From NCBI GenBank assembly GCA_029261155.1, contig JAJDBW010000021.1, positions 43,073-107,072 on the forward strand: a stretch of DNA of 64,000 nucleotides. Direction: 5' to 3'. The translations under genes and the position numbers were made by a program. A model generated the notes under the pieces. That model worked only from the letters and a program-made list of their open reading frames with translations. It ran no database searches and was not told the DNA's origin. The DNA comes from Nitrospirota bacterium. Lineage in GTDB: Bacteria; Nitrospirota; Nitrospiria; SBBL01; JAADHI01. Each line of letters starts with the position of its first letter. The first letter of the stretch is position 1. Shown here piece by piece: positions 8,913 to 17,693 of this stretch.

Positions 8913-11573
8913 ATGTATAAGTCGATTTATATTCCGGTGGACAATTCGGACTATTCGAACACCGCCATCGACATTGGCATGTTGTTGGCAAAACAGTTCG
9001 GATCGAAGGTCATTGGAAGTCATGCTTATGCCGCCAAGCTTCACGACCGGCGCTTCAAACAGATGGAGGCCGGCCTTCCTGAAGAATACCACGACGAAAA
9101 CGAACTGGAACGCCAACGAAAAATCCACGATTCGCTTATTACCCGCGGACTCGAAATTATTACTGACTCTTACCTCGACATCGTCGATCAAAAAGCAAGC
9201 GAGCACAATGTGCCGGTCGAACGCCGATCCCTTGAGGGCAAAAACTACAAAGTGCTCGTTGAAGACATCGTGAAAAATGGCTACGACCTGGTGATTTTGG
9301 GTGCCCTCGGTGTCGGGGCCGTCAAGGAAAGCCTCATCGGCAGTGTCACCGAGCGGACCATTCGCCGCGTGCGCAAATCCGATATTTTTATTGTCAAAGA
9401 ACCGGCTTACGCGATCCCTAACAAGAAAAAAATCGTTGTGGCCGTGGATGGCAGCCACTACTCCTTCGGCGGCTTTAAAACCGCCCTGGCCCTGGCCAAG
9501 GCCTTCGATCTCGAAGTCGACGTCGTCTCCGCCTTCGATCCCTACTATCACTACGCCGTGTTCAACTCCATTTCAGGCGTTTTAAACGAAGAGGCCGGAA
9601 AGGTCTTCCGCTTTAAGGAACAAGAGAAGCTGCACGAGGAAGTGATCGATTCCGGCTTGGCCAAAATTTACCAATCGCATCTGGAAGTCTGTACCAAACT
9701 CGCCGAAGAAGAAAATGTCAAAATCAGCACCTCGTTGCTCGACGGCAAGCCCTTTGAAAAAGTTTATCAATATGTCCAACGTGAGCGGCCCTGGCTCCTG
9801 GTGGTCGGGCGTATCGGTGTCCACTCCGACGAGGAAATGGATGTCGGCAGCAACAGCGAAAATCTCATTCGAAGCGCCCCTTGTAACGTTTTGGTGTCGA
9901 ACAAAAGCTACATTCCACCCATCGACGCCATTGCCGAATATACGGTCGCCTGGACCGAAGAGGCTTCCAAAAGGATGGAGAAGGTGCCGATTTTCGCTCG
10001 CGGCGTGGCCAAAACGGCGGTCTATCGCTACGCCATCGAAAAAGGCTTTACGATTATTTCCAATTCGGTGGTCGATAGCGCCATGGGCGACATCCTGCCA
10101 AAGTCTGCTATCGATATGATGAAGAATATGGGCAAGGAACTCGACGAAAAAGGCATCGACCGAAATAAGATGGTCGCCGACGACGGCGTGGCCGAATCCC
10201 TGAAAAGCGGCGGCATCGCCGGGATGATGACCCAAATCGTGGTCGACCCGGATGCGGAGCGTGCCGCCGGTTACGACGAAAAGGCCAAGCTCGATTTTTA
10301 TCTCTGCGGCGGATGCGGCTATACCGCCAAAGGCAGCCAGCCGGTGAAGTGTCCCATCTGCAGCGCCGAAGGTAGCAAATTCCAATTTATCGACAAGTCG
10401 CTCTTCGAATCGGCAGCAAAAGCCGAAGGCGGTGTGTCTCAGGAAGTCGGCTACGATGGCGTGCCGCTCAATTGGACGGAAGATGCAAAAAATATTCTGC
10501 GAAAAGTCCCGGCCGGTTTTGACCGTCGCCGCACCAAGGCCAAGGTCGAGAAAACGGCGCGTAAGATGGGCTTCCAAACCATTTCGAAGGAATTCGTGGT
10601 TCGTATTGTGGATGGCGGGCTCGACTACACCGATCTCGAAAATACGGACGAAGTCACCGCCAAAGAGGAAAGCGCCAAGCCCGGGCCGACCGCACCCACA
10701 TTTACTTGGAGCGACGAGGCCAAGGCCCGTCTCGAAAAGGTGCCGGTGGGTTTCATGCGGGACGCCACGCGACAGCATATTGAAAATTATGCCTTTGGAG
10801 AGTCGGTCGGTCATATTACCCTCGATATTGCCGAAGGTGGCATCCAAAAGGCGACAAAAGAAATGGAAGACGTCATGTCCGGGGCAACGAGTCTCGACGA
10901 GATTAAAAAACGGATGGCGGCGATGTCCTCTGGTGTCTCCCCCGATGTAGCCACGGAGGAAAAATCCTTCCACTTTTGTGGAATGTGCGGACATGTCGTG
11001 AATCGGGTTCCCGAAAAATGCCCGGTCTGCGAGGCCCAGAAATCGCGTTACATGTTAATGCGCGCTGAGATCGACTACTTTATCTGCATGGTCTGCAGCT
11101 TGGTGGTCGAGCAGGTGGTGCCGGAACATTGTTCCCTCTGCGGCGCCAATGGTGAATATCACATCCAGCTTGAACGAAAAGTCCGCGATCTTGAATCGGC
11201 CCTTCCGCAAATCGTGTGGACCGAAGCCGCATCCACCATTCTCGAAGAAATTCCGGAAGGCTTTATGCGGGAGATGACCCGTTGGCGGATTGAGGCTGAT
11301 GCACGCAAAAAAGGACTCTCTGAAATCGATCCTGAGGTGGTCTCCAGTAAGTATAATCAATGGAGCCAAGTGTCCAGAAAAGTTGAACGGCACTTGCCAT
11401 GGGGTGATGATGCCTTGCATCGCATGTCCTTAATTCCTTCTTTCGTGCGCGGCACCGTGGTCAAGGAGATCGAAGCCCATGCCGAAGAGCAAGGCCTGGC
11501 GCGTGTGACGGTCGAGATCCTCGATCAGGTCACCGCACGCTGGACCGAAGCCATGCGCAACCAAGGTTTCTAA
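8913..11573 (+). CDS. Tandem universal stress protein with rubredoxin-like and five PCP_red-type domains
   Basis: An 886-residue multidomain protein. Two Usp domains (about 1-160 and 168-315) are seen; the first keeps a nucleotide-loop-like stretch (GALGVGAVKESLIGS). Five PCP_red-type units, named from the C-terminal domain of protochlorophyllide reductase subunit BchB, lie near 345-395, 518-565, 595-645, 765-812 and 826-875. Each begins W-[TSG]-[ED]-x-A and has a P-x-[FG] turn, for example WTEEASKRMEKVPIFARG. Three rubredoxin-like ribbons with paired CxxC motifs lie near 460-495, 686-715 and 720-750. Metal binding and electron transfer are plausible; the real task is unknown. Two genes with the same unit follow directly. 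Confidence 0.85.
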   Translation: MYKSIYIPVDNSDYSNTAIDIGMLLAKQFGSKVIGSHAYAAKLHDRRFKQMEAGLPEEYHDENELERQRKIHDSLITRGLEIITDSYLDIVDQKASEHNVPVERRSLEGKNYKVLVEDIVKNGYDLVILGALGVGAVKESLIGSVTERTIRRVRKSDIFIVKEPAYAIPNKKKIVVAVDGSHYSFGGFKTALALAKAFDLEVDVVSAFDPYYHYAVFNSISGVLNEEAGKVFRFKEQEKLHEEVIDSGLAKIYQSHLEVCTKLAEEENVKISTSLLDGKPFEKVYQYVQRERPWLLVVGRIGVHSDEEMDVGSNSENLIRSAPCNVLVSNKSYIPPIDAIAEYTVAWTEEASKRMEKVPIFARGVAKTAVYRYAIEKGFTIISNSVVDSAMGDILPKSAIDMMKNMGKELDEKGIDRNKMVADDGVAESLKSGGIAGMMTQIVVDPDAERAAGYDEKAKLDFYLCGGCGYTAKGSQPVKCPICSAEGSKFQFIDKSLFESAAKAEGGVSQEVGYDGVPLNWTEDAKNILRKVPAGFDRRRTKAKVEKTARKMGFQTISKEFVVRIVDGGLDYTDLENTDEVTAKEESAKPGPTAPTFTWSDEAKARLEKVPVGFMRDATRQHIENYAFGESVGHITLDIAEGGIQKATKEMEDVMSGATSLDEIKKRMAAMSSGVSPDVATEEKSFHFCGMCGHVVNRVPEKCPVCEAQKSRYMLMRAEIDYFICMVCSLVVEQVVPEHCSLCGANGEYHIQLERKVRDLESALPQIVWTEAASTILEEIPEGFMREMTRWRIEADARKKGLSEIDPEVVSSKYNQWSQVSRKVERHLPWGDDALHRMSLIPSFVRGTVVKEIEAHAEEQGLARVTVEILDQVTARWTEAMRNQGF

Positions 11574-11610
11574 AACGCCTTTGTTTTAGCCTAAGGATCG
11601 GAGTTTCGTC

Positions 11611-12996
11611 ATGGCATACCAAGCCTATTCTGTTTCATGGAATCTCACCCAGCGCTGCAATCTGTTTTGCACCCACTGCTACATGAGCGCCTTCCCCAAT
11701 GCCGATGTCTCCGGAGACTTGACGACGGAAGAATGCTTCAAGGTGATGGACGACATCGAAAAGGTGAATCCGAACGTCTTCCTGATCCTCACCGGCGGTG
11801 AGCCCCTGGTCCGGAAAGACATCTTCGATATTGCTGGCTATGGTTCCGACAAAGGCTTTACCTGCGTGCTCGGCACCAATGGGGTGCTCATTGGCAAGAC
11901 TGAGGCGCGAAAGATGCGCGAGAGTGGTCTGCAGGGGGCATCCATTAGTCTCGACTCGGTCGATCCGGCCAAGCACGACGAATTCCGCCAGCTCCCGAAA
12001 TCCTGGGAACACGCCATCCGGGGCATGAACTATCTCAGGGAAGAGGGCCTCGATTTTTCCATCCATATGAGCGTGATGGCTTGGAACGTCTCCGAGATTC
12101 CGCGCATGATTGACCTTTCCCGCAAGCTGGGTGCGAAGGTCTTGAACTTTTTCTTTCTCATCCAAACCGGACGAGGAGAAAATATCATCGATATTGAGCC
12201 GACCCAGTACCGCGAAATCCTCACCTACTTGGCACGGGCACAAGGCGTCGGGAGTGCAGAGCACAAGGTCTCGGGTTCCCTCTTCACCGAATTTGGCGAT
12301 CCTTGGACCACGCCGGCGGGCGAAAGTCACGGACTGATCCTTCGCGCAAAATGCGCACCCCATTTTCGAAAGGTGATCTACGATCTCGATCCCGAATCGC
12401 CTCTGCTTAAAAACTATGCTCAGGGCAGTTGTCCGGCAGGAAAATACTATTGCCGCATTACGCCCTCCGGCGACATCACGCCTTGCCCTTACATGCCGGT
12501 GACGGCGGGCAACTTGCGGGAGAAATCCTTCGACGAAATCTGGCACAACTCGCCCGTGCTCAATGACCTGCGCGATCCGGTCTTGGGCGGACGCTGTGGC
12601 GACTGTGAATTCTCGGAGATGTGCGGAGGCTGCCGCTGTCGGGCCTATGCCTCGTCCGGCGATTATCTGGGTGAAGATACGGCCTGCGATTACGAGCCGG
12701 GACAATATGGCGGAGAAAAAATTACCCTTGGGGCCGAGCAGACCTTTGGCTTGGCGGTTAATTTAACTCTAAACTGGTCGGAGTCCGCACGCGCACGCTT
12801 AAAGGGTCTGCCCTCTTTTGCACGTGGCATGGTTTCGAGAGGGGTTGAGCAATACGCCAAAGAAAATGATATTGATTGCATCACACCGGAAGTGATGCAG
12901 GTGGTTCGTGAACGCGCAGAGACGCGTCTCGGTCGCCGCTTTAATTTTACGGAATTTAATCGGGATGGGTCTGAAGTCACCCCCACTCGAAAATAA
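11611..12996 (+). CDS. Radical SAM/SPASM protein with C-terminal PCP_red-type domain
   Basis: A 461-residue protein. Residues 10-25 carry the radical SAM cluster motif CNLFCTHC (Cys16, 20, 23), followed by LTGGEP. A SPASM region with many cysteines (CPAGKYYCR, CPYM, CGDC, MCGGCRC, residues about 274-345) would bind auxiliary iron-sulfur clusters. The layout resembles NirJ/AhbC/AhbD enzymes of heme d1 and alternative heme synthesis. Residues about 388-440 add a PCP_red-type unit ([19 protein letters not shown]) that such enzymes usually lack. It sits 37 bases after the Usp/PCP_red gene. A tetrapyrrole or peptide substrate is a guess. Confidence 0.88.
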   Translation: MAYQAYSVSWNLTQRCNLFCTHCYMSAFPNADVSGDLTTEECFKVMDDIEKVNPNVFLILTGGEPLVRKDIFDIAGYGSDKGFTCVLGTNGVLIGKTEARKMRESGLQGASISLDSVDPAKHDEFRQLPKSWEHAIRGMNYLREEGLDFSIHMSVMAWNVSEIPRMIDLSRKLGAKVLNFFFLIQTGRGENIIDIEPTQYREILTYLARAQGVGSAEHKVSGSLFTEFGDPWTTPAGESHGLILRAKCAPHFRKVIYDLDPESPLLKNYAQGSCPAGKYYCRITPSGDITPCPYMPVTAGNLREKSFDEIWHNSPVLNDLRDPVLGGRCGDCEFSEMCGGCRCRAYASSGDYLGEDTACDYEPGQYGGEKITLGAEQTFGLAVNLTLNWSESARARLKGLPSFARGMVSRGVEQYAKENDIDCITPEVMQVVRERAETRLGRRFNFTEFNRDGSEVTPTRK

Positions 12997-13038
12997 AATG
13001 GGTGCAAGGCAGCCCAATTTGAGTTAAGGAACGATCCA

Positions 13039-14025
13039 ATGGCAAAACAAGAAGAATCGACGATCACTTGGACGCCCGACGCCGAGGCAAAACTAAAGAA
13101 GGCGCCTTTCTTTTTAAGGGGCATGGTGCGTAAGCTTTCGGAAAAAAAGGCCCGCGAGGCGGGTATTGATCTTATCACCGAAGAGGTTCTCGCGAAGTTT
13201 AAAGACAAGATGATGAACCCGATGATCGCGGAAGGCACTGGCACCTCACATGCGGCGGCGGGGGTGGAAACGCAGCCCTTGGCCTGGACCCGTGAGGCGA
13301 CGGAGCGACTCGAAACCGTGCCCGAGTTTATTCGTGGGATGATCAAAAAAATCGCCGAGGAAGTCGCTTTGGAACGCGGTCACCTTGAAGTTGATTTGGC
13401 CCTCTTAAAAAAGGCGGAAGCCCTGGGTGATACCCAGGAAGATGCCTCGCGTCCGGCAATGGCATGGACCGATGCGGCGAAGGTTCGCCTCGAACAAAAA
13501 ATCGCCGAAGCGCCCGATATGGCGCGTGACTTCGTTCGTGACATGTTAAAAAACGATGCCGAAGACCTTGCGCGGGAGATGGGATTAGAGCGGATTGATC
13601 TGGCGGCGGCCACGCAAATCTGGGATGCGCCCAAAAGCGATGTGACTTGGAGCGAAGAAGCGCACAAGCGTTTGATGACCTCACCCGACTTCGTTCGCAG
13701 CGGCATCAAAAAGGCGGCGGAGCGCCGCGCCCGCAAGATGGGGCTGACGACCATCGGTTCGGAGCATTTGACAGGCTTTAGAAACGAGGCCATGATGAAG
13801 GCAATGAAACGGCTCCGTTCTTTTGGTTATGACGAAATGACCTTCGACGGTTTCGAGGATGCCAAAGAAAAAATCAATCGCCTCAAAGACAATCCCGAAG
13901 CCTCAAAACGCTTAGAGGACATTAAGTCCTATATGGAAAAAAAGGGAGATATCGGCCTGATCGATGAGGAAATGCTCGATCGGATGAAGGATTACTTAAA
14001 AGACCCCACCAAGAAAAAGATGTAA
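13039..14025 (+). CDS. Protein of four PCP_red-type repeats
   Basis: A 328-residue protein made almost entirely of PCP_red-type units, near residues 8-58, 78-128, 138-190 and 197-255, each opening W-[TS]-x-[ED]-A (WTPDAEAKLKKAPFFLRGM in the first). A charged tail of about 70 residues follows. Unlike BchB it has no nitrogenase-like domain and no conserved cysteines, so it is unlikely to be catalytic alone. As the third gene of the trio it may be a scaffold or adaptor for the Usp/rubredoxin and radical SAM proteins. No membrane segment or signal peptide is seen. Confidence 0.8.
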   Translation: MAKQEESTITWTPDAEAKLKKAPFFLRGMVRKLSEKKAREAGIDLITEEVLAKFKDKMMNPMIAEGTGTSHAAAGVETQPLAWTREATERLETVPEFIRGMIKKIAEEVALERGHLEVDLALLKKAEALGDTQEDASRPAMAWTDAAKVRLEQKIAEAPDMARDFVRDMLKNDAEDLAREMGLERIDLAAATQIWDAPKSDVTWSEEAHKRLMTSPDFVRSGIKKAAERRARKMGLTTIGSEHLTGFRNEAMMKAMKRLRSFGYDEMTFDGFEDAKEKINRLKDNPEASKRLEDIKSYMEKKGDIGLIDEEMLDRMKDYLKDPTKKKM

Positions 14026-14064
14026 CGAAGCCCTTCCTTATGGAGGACCTCAATTGGAGTTGGA

Positions 14065-14526
14065 TTGAATTTTTCTGCTGTTCTGAATCATTGGTTGCAC
14101 CTCCTTTCCGTCATCGTGTGGATCGGCGGTTCCGCTTATCAAGTGTTTGTCCTCTCTCCCCTGATTAAATCGGGAGATCTCCCTTCAAAAACCCTCGTAC
14201 AGATGTTGCGTCGCTTCCGGAACGTGTCCCTGGTCGCCCTTATTGTCCTGGTGGTGACCGGCGGAATTAATCTTGGCATCCGGCGTGCCGGTCATGAAAG
14301 CTTTCCGCCGGGCTATGTGTCTGCGCTGGCCGTGAAAGTTTTTTTGGTTGTGGCCATGGGTTCCGGCCTTTTAGTCGGTTATGTCCGTTCTGCCGATGAC
14401 GAAAACAAAAAGGAAAGCGGATCGGATCAGTCGGCACTTCCGGGTTTTGGTACCACCAAGGTGACCTTTGCCTTTGGCATTATTGTGATTTTCTTGGCCT
14501 CAATGCTCAGGCAGTGGAAGTTCTAA
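14065..14526 (+). CDS. CopD/DUF4149-like membrane protein
   Basis: A 153-residue integral membrane protein with four predicted helices: an early one with HWLHLLSVIVWIGGSAYQVF, then VALIVLVVTGGINL, VKVFLVVAMGSGLLVGYV, and a last one near the C-terminus. The HxxxxxxWIGG pattern is shared by the CopD/YebZ and DUF4149 families, whose members bind copper or have unknown roles. The start is a TTG at 14065, with GGAGG at 14042. It follows the PCP_red trio by 39 bases and may be co-transcribed with it. Confidence 0.8.
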   Translation: MNFSAVLNHWLHLLSVIVWIGGSAYQVFVLSPLIKSGDLPSKTLVQMLRRFRNVSLVALIVLVVTGGINLGIRRAGHESFPPGYVSALAVKVFLVVAMGSGLLVGYVRSADDENKKESGSDQSALPGFGTTKVTFAFGIIVIFLASMLRQWKF

Positions 14527-14580
14527 ACGCGATTCACTCAGGCGGCTTGCGCCTTGATCCCTGCTTTTCTTGAATGCCGA

Positions 14581-15186
14581 ATGACTTCATCTTTGACCTT
14601 TCTTTTTAAAAGACAGTTTATCCAGAAAATTGCATTATTTAGTTTTATTCTTCTTGTCCTTCCGCTTCCGAAACTCTTCGCCATCCACGCGATTTTAAAA
14701 GACGGAGAAGCCCTTCCCAGGACAGTCGAATCAATCACACTGGAGATGCCGATTGAATCCTTTCTACAAAAAAATGAAGGGGAGTTAGAAGTGCCGGCGG
14801 CGATCGGGCAGTTCGAAGACGAGCGGCGCTTTCAACTCGATTCCTTCCCCAGCCGTCGCGGCATCGATAATCTCATTGTCGATTTTTTTCAAGGCATCTT
14901 GTTTCGCATCGAAGTGAACTATCTGCCTTTGGACAAAGACGCTTCGACAGTCGAGCACCTGATCGAAACCTGGTCTCGGCGATTCGGTCCGCCTCGGATC
15001 AATGTCCTTCCGGAAACCCGGCTCCTGTTTTGGGACGACGGCGCAACGCGTTTAATTTTAGCGATCGAAGATGCACCCAAGGCCCAACTCTATTCGGTGA
15101 CCTATATCGACGATGACTTGTTTCACCGTATTAGCCGCGAACGGGTGCAACGGGAAACATCGGGCCAATCCAGTTATGGCAAATAA
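14581..15186 (+). CDS. Exported protein, unrecognised
   Basis: The frame opens at a TTG (14554), but the ATG at 14581 gives a clean signal peptide: a basic start, a hydrophobic stretch IALFSFILLVLPLP and a probable cut after FAIHA. The mature part of about 165 residues has no recognised domain. It contains VEHLIETWSRRFGPP and RLLFWDDGATRLILA, a layout common in small periplasmic proteins that assess a paired partner. No cysteine-based motif is seen. Confidence 0.6.
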   Translation: MTSSLTFLFKRQFIQKIALFSFILLVLPLPKLFAIHAILKDGEALPRTVESITLEMPIESFLQKNEGELEVPAAIGQFEDERRFQLDSFPSRRGIDNLIVDFFQGILFRIEVNYLPLDKDASTVEHLIETWSRRFGPPRINVLPETRLLFWDDGATRLILAIEDAPKAQLYSVTYIDDDLFHRISRERVQRETSGQSSYGK

Positions 15187-15699
15187 GTTTTGTTGTTAGG
15201 CCCTATTTTCCAAGCACGGGACAAATATTCGCGAATGAATAAAAAATAAGGACTCATGTCTCGGATGGGAAAATCGTCGGAAAACCCAGAAGGCAGTCGA
15301 AAAATGAGCACAAGTAAAGTGGGAGCCCTGTTCTCCACAGATATTGTGGATAACCTATGGATAAAGGAAAATCAAACAAGGTCTCGGCTAGATTCCCAGA
15401 CGAGATCACCAAACTGCATAAGAAAGAGGCAGTTTTTAATTCATAAAAATCAATGCTTTAGGTTAAGAAAGCGGTCTTTATCCCTTTAAGGTCTTCCCTT
15501 CGAACTCGCCCCTTGTGGGTAGCGCTACTATATGTTGACAAAAGGATTCGAAGGCTACAAGATATCGATTTTCGATTTAAAAAAACGGCATCTGCTCAAT
15601 TCGATATTGGTCGTATAGTTTTTTTGGGGAGTGCATGTTGTTTATTTGGGGGAGATGGGTAGGATTGTCAATTGAAACAAGATATGATATAAGGCGACT
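15187..15699. other. Intergenic region, 513 bases, no supported gene
   Basis: The only ORF, at 15256-15489, has a Ser/Arg/Lys-rich product with no domain and no ribosome site, and I reject it. The last part holds the PilZ promoter. A second weak TTGACA occurs at 15535. Confidence 0.6.
15665..15693 (+). promoter_or_regulatory. Promoter of the PilZ gene, possibly leaderless
   Basis: TTGTCA (15665-15670), a 17-base spacer and TATAAG (15688-15693) end six bases before the ATG at 15700. If used, transcription would begin at or within the start codon, giving a leaderless message. Confidence 0.4.
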
Positions 15700-16062
15700 A
15701 TGAATAAGAGACTACACCTCCGGGTCCCATTTTCTGGAAAAGCAAAATTAGTGGCGGGGAAAGCCGCAGCCGAAGTCACCATCAGTAACATGAGTCTCGG
15801 CGGCCTGTTATTTCATACCTCAGAGGAGTTTGATCTCGGCAAGGAAGTGATCATCAACATCTCTGGGACCTATCGCAGAAAAAGCTTCGACGAAAAAGTT
15901 ATCGGTAGAATCGTGGCCGTCCACCGGGGCGCCGTTGGGAATTCCTTCGGGATTCGATTTTTAAGTTATCTAAACGCCGAGAGAGAACCTTCTCTTTTTT
16001 CCTGGGTGGAGAGCCACAAAGATAAACCCTCGCCCTCGTTTTTACGGAACAGTCGAGAATAA
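15700..16062 (+). CDS. PilZ-domain protein
   Basis: A 120-residue single-domain PilZ protein, a cyclic-di-GMP receptor family. It has the N-terminal arginine loop (KRLHLRVPF, an RxxxR variant with the basic residues one short), the [DN]-x-S-x-x-G motif as NMSLGGLLF near residue 31, and a conserved end NSFGIRFLSYL. Ligand binding depends on the arginine loop and is likely but not certain. Its target may be motility or surface functions; pilT is 11 kb away. It probably shares a transcript with the lipoprotein gene downstream. Confidence 0.85.
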   Translation: MNKRLHLRVPFSGKAKLVAGKAAAEVTISNMSLGGLLFHTSEEFDLGKEVIINISGTYRRKSFDEKVIGRIVAVHRGAVGNSFGIRFLSYLNAEREPSLFSWVESHKDKPSPSFLRNSRE

Positions 16063-16082
16063 GATAACCTCGGAAAAGCGTC

Positions 16083-16544
16083 GTGCCTGAAGCCCAAACC
16101 CAAAAAGATAAGCGCGTCGAATTGCTCCCCTGCCCCAAATTAAAAACGGCATTATTTTTTATTGCCTTATTGGCCTTGTCCGCTTGTGCCCAGCATCGCA
16201 GCCTCCGCATCTCCTTGCCCGAATCCCGGCTTCCGTTTGACCAGGCCTGGGCCTCTTCTTTAGATGCGAGTCTGCTTTACTATGAACGCATTGCCATTGA
16301 CGATAAGGAATCGGGTTACTTCCAAACCACTTGGGACATCCACAAGGTCGGCCTCATTATTGGTAATCCGGTCAAAAGAAGCCGTTTAATCGGCCGCGTC
16401 ACAAACAAAGCGCCCTTTCGACTCGATCTCGACATCCAACAAGAGGCCTTTTCCATGGAATTGGGGCGCTGGGTTCGCGATGCGCCCGATAAAAAACGCT
16501 TGAGCGAAATTGTCGATAAAATGCGTAACCGGCTTTTGTTTTAG
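16083..16544 (+). CDS. Small lipoprotein, unrecognised
   Basis: A 153-residue predicted lipoprotein starting at GTG 16083. A basic N-terminus is followed by the hydrophobic stretch ALFFIALLALSAC; the LSAC lipobox places the lipidated Cys near residue 35. The mature part reads RSLRISLPESRLPFDQAW and includes KESGYFQTTW, which resembles outer-membrane lipoproteins of the NMB/BamC-like 'conserved lipoprotein' class, but I cannot name the family. It lies 20 bases after the PilZ gene and upstream of comM. Confidence 0.7.
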   Translation: MPEAQTQKDKRVELLPCPKLKTALFFIALLALSACAQHRSLRISLPESRLPFDQAWASSLDASLLYYERIAIDDKESGYFQTTWDIHKVGLIIGNPVKRSRLIGRVTNKAPFRLDLDIQQEAFSMELGRWVRDAPDKKRLSEIVDKMRNRLLF

Positions 16545-16637
16545 TTCGACGTTTTTCCTGAGCCATGCTGTCAGAGCCATTCTGATTCTTTATCGCGAGT
16601 TCATGTTTATCAATCGGTCGTGCGTCCGCCCCATGCC

Positions 16638-17693
16638 ATGCTAGCAAAGCTATACAGTGCCGTGCTCTATGGGGTTGAAGCCCACCCGATCGACGTCGAA
16701 ATCGATTTATCGCAGGGGCTTCCTCTGCTGTCCATCGTCGGGCTTCCCGATCTTGCGGTCAAAGAAAGTAAGGACCGCCTCCGCTCCGCCATTAAAAACA
16801 CCGGCTTCCATTTTCCCGTTAAAAAAATCACCGTTAATTTAGCTCCTGCCGATCTCAAAAAAGAAGGCTCGGCCTTCGATCTGCCCATGGCCCTGGGGGT
16901 TTTGGCCGCTGACGGCGTTGTCAAAGAAGGTCGGCTCGAAAACTATTTGGTTGTTGGCGAACTCTCACTCGATGGCCGAATCAAGGCGATTAAAGGCGCA
17001 CTGCCCATTGCGATTCTGGCGAAAAAGCTGGGGATGGATGGAATTATCCTACCGGCCCAAAATGGGCCCGAGGCGGCAGTGGTTTCGGGCATCAAAGTCT
17101 TGGGCATGGAGACCCTGCCTCAGGTCGTCGAATTTGCCAATGGAAATCAGGAGGTCAGCCCCGTCACCGTCGATCTCGATGTCCTCTTTGCCCAGAGTAC
17201 CGACTATGCCGACGATTATTTCGAGGTGAAAGGACAGGCCCATGCCAAGCGGGCCCTGGAGATCGCCGCAGCTGGCGGGCATAATCTCCTCATGGTCGGA
17301 CCACCCGGTTCGGGTAAAACCATGTTGGCGAAACGCTTCCCGAGTATTCTTCCCCGCATCGGTTTTGAAGAGTCCCTCGAGGCGACGCAGGTGCATAGTG
17401 TGATCGGCATTCTCGGCGGCAAGCATCCGCTTTTAACCATCCGGCCCTTTCGCGCCCCGCATCATACGATATCCGATGCCGGACTCATCGGCGGCGGACA
17501 GATCCCGCGCCCCGGCGAAGTCAGCCTGGCCCACAACGGCGTCCTTTTTCTCGACGAGCTTCCCGAGTTTAAACGCAACGTCTTGGAGGTCCTTCGCCAG
17601 CCGCTCGAAGAGGGGAAGGTCACCATCTCCCGCGCCACAGCATCTTTAACCTATCCGGCCCAATTCATGCTCGTCGCCGCGATGAACCCCTGA
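16638..17693 (+). pseudogene. comM: comM (yifB) 5' part, cut by the integrated element
   Basis: ComM is an AAA+ hexamer of the magnesium-chelatase type that drives branch migration during natural transformation. The start is the ATG at 16638, matching the family start [12 protein letters not shown]; the longer GTG reading at 16620 is less likely. Residues 1-200 carry the Lon-like domain, and Walker A ([10 protein letters not shown]) follows near residue 219. The frame ends in a TGA made by the junction, right after Ala-Met-Asn-Pro. The remaining 159 codons are at 61705-62184. Rejoined, the protein would be about 511 residues, a normal ComM length, so it is inactivated by insertion, not decay. 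Confidence 0.95.

Noticed and set aside
9582..10994. 470-codon ORF on the minus strand inside the Usp/PCP_red gene
   Set aside because: Antisense shadow from codon bias; the plus strand has clear domains throughout.
15256..15489. 77-codon ORF between chromosomal genes
   Set aside because: Biased composition (Ser, Arg, Lys), no domain and no start signal.
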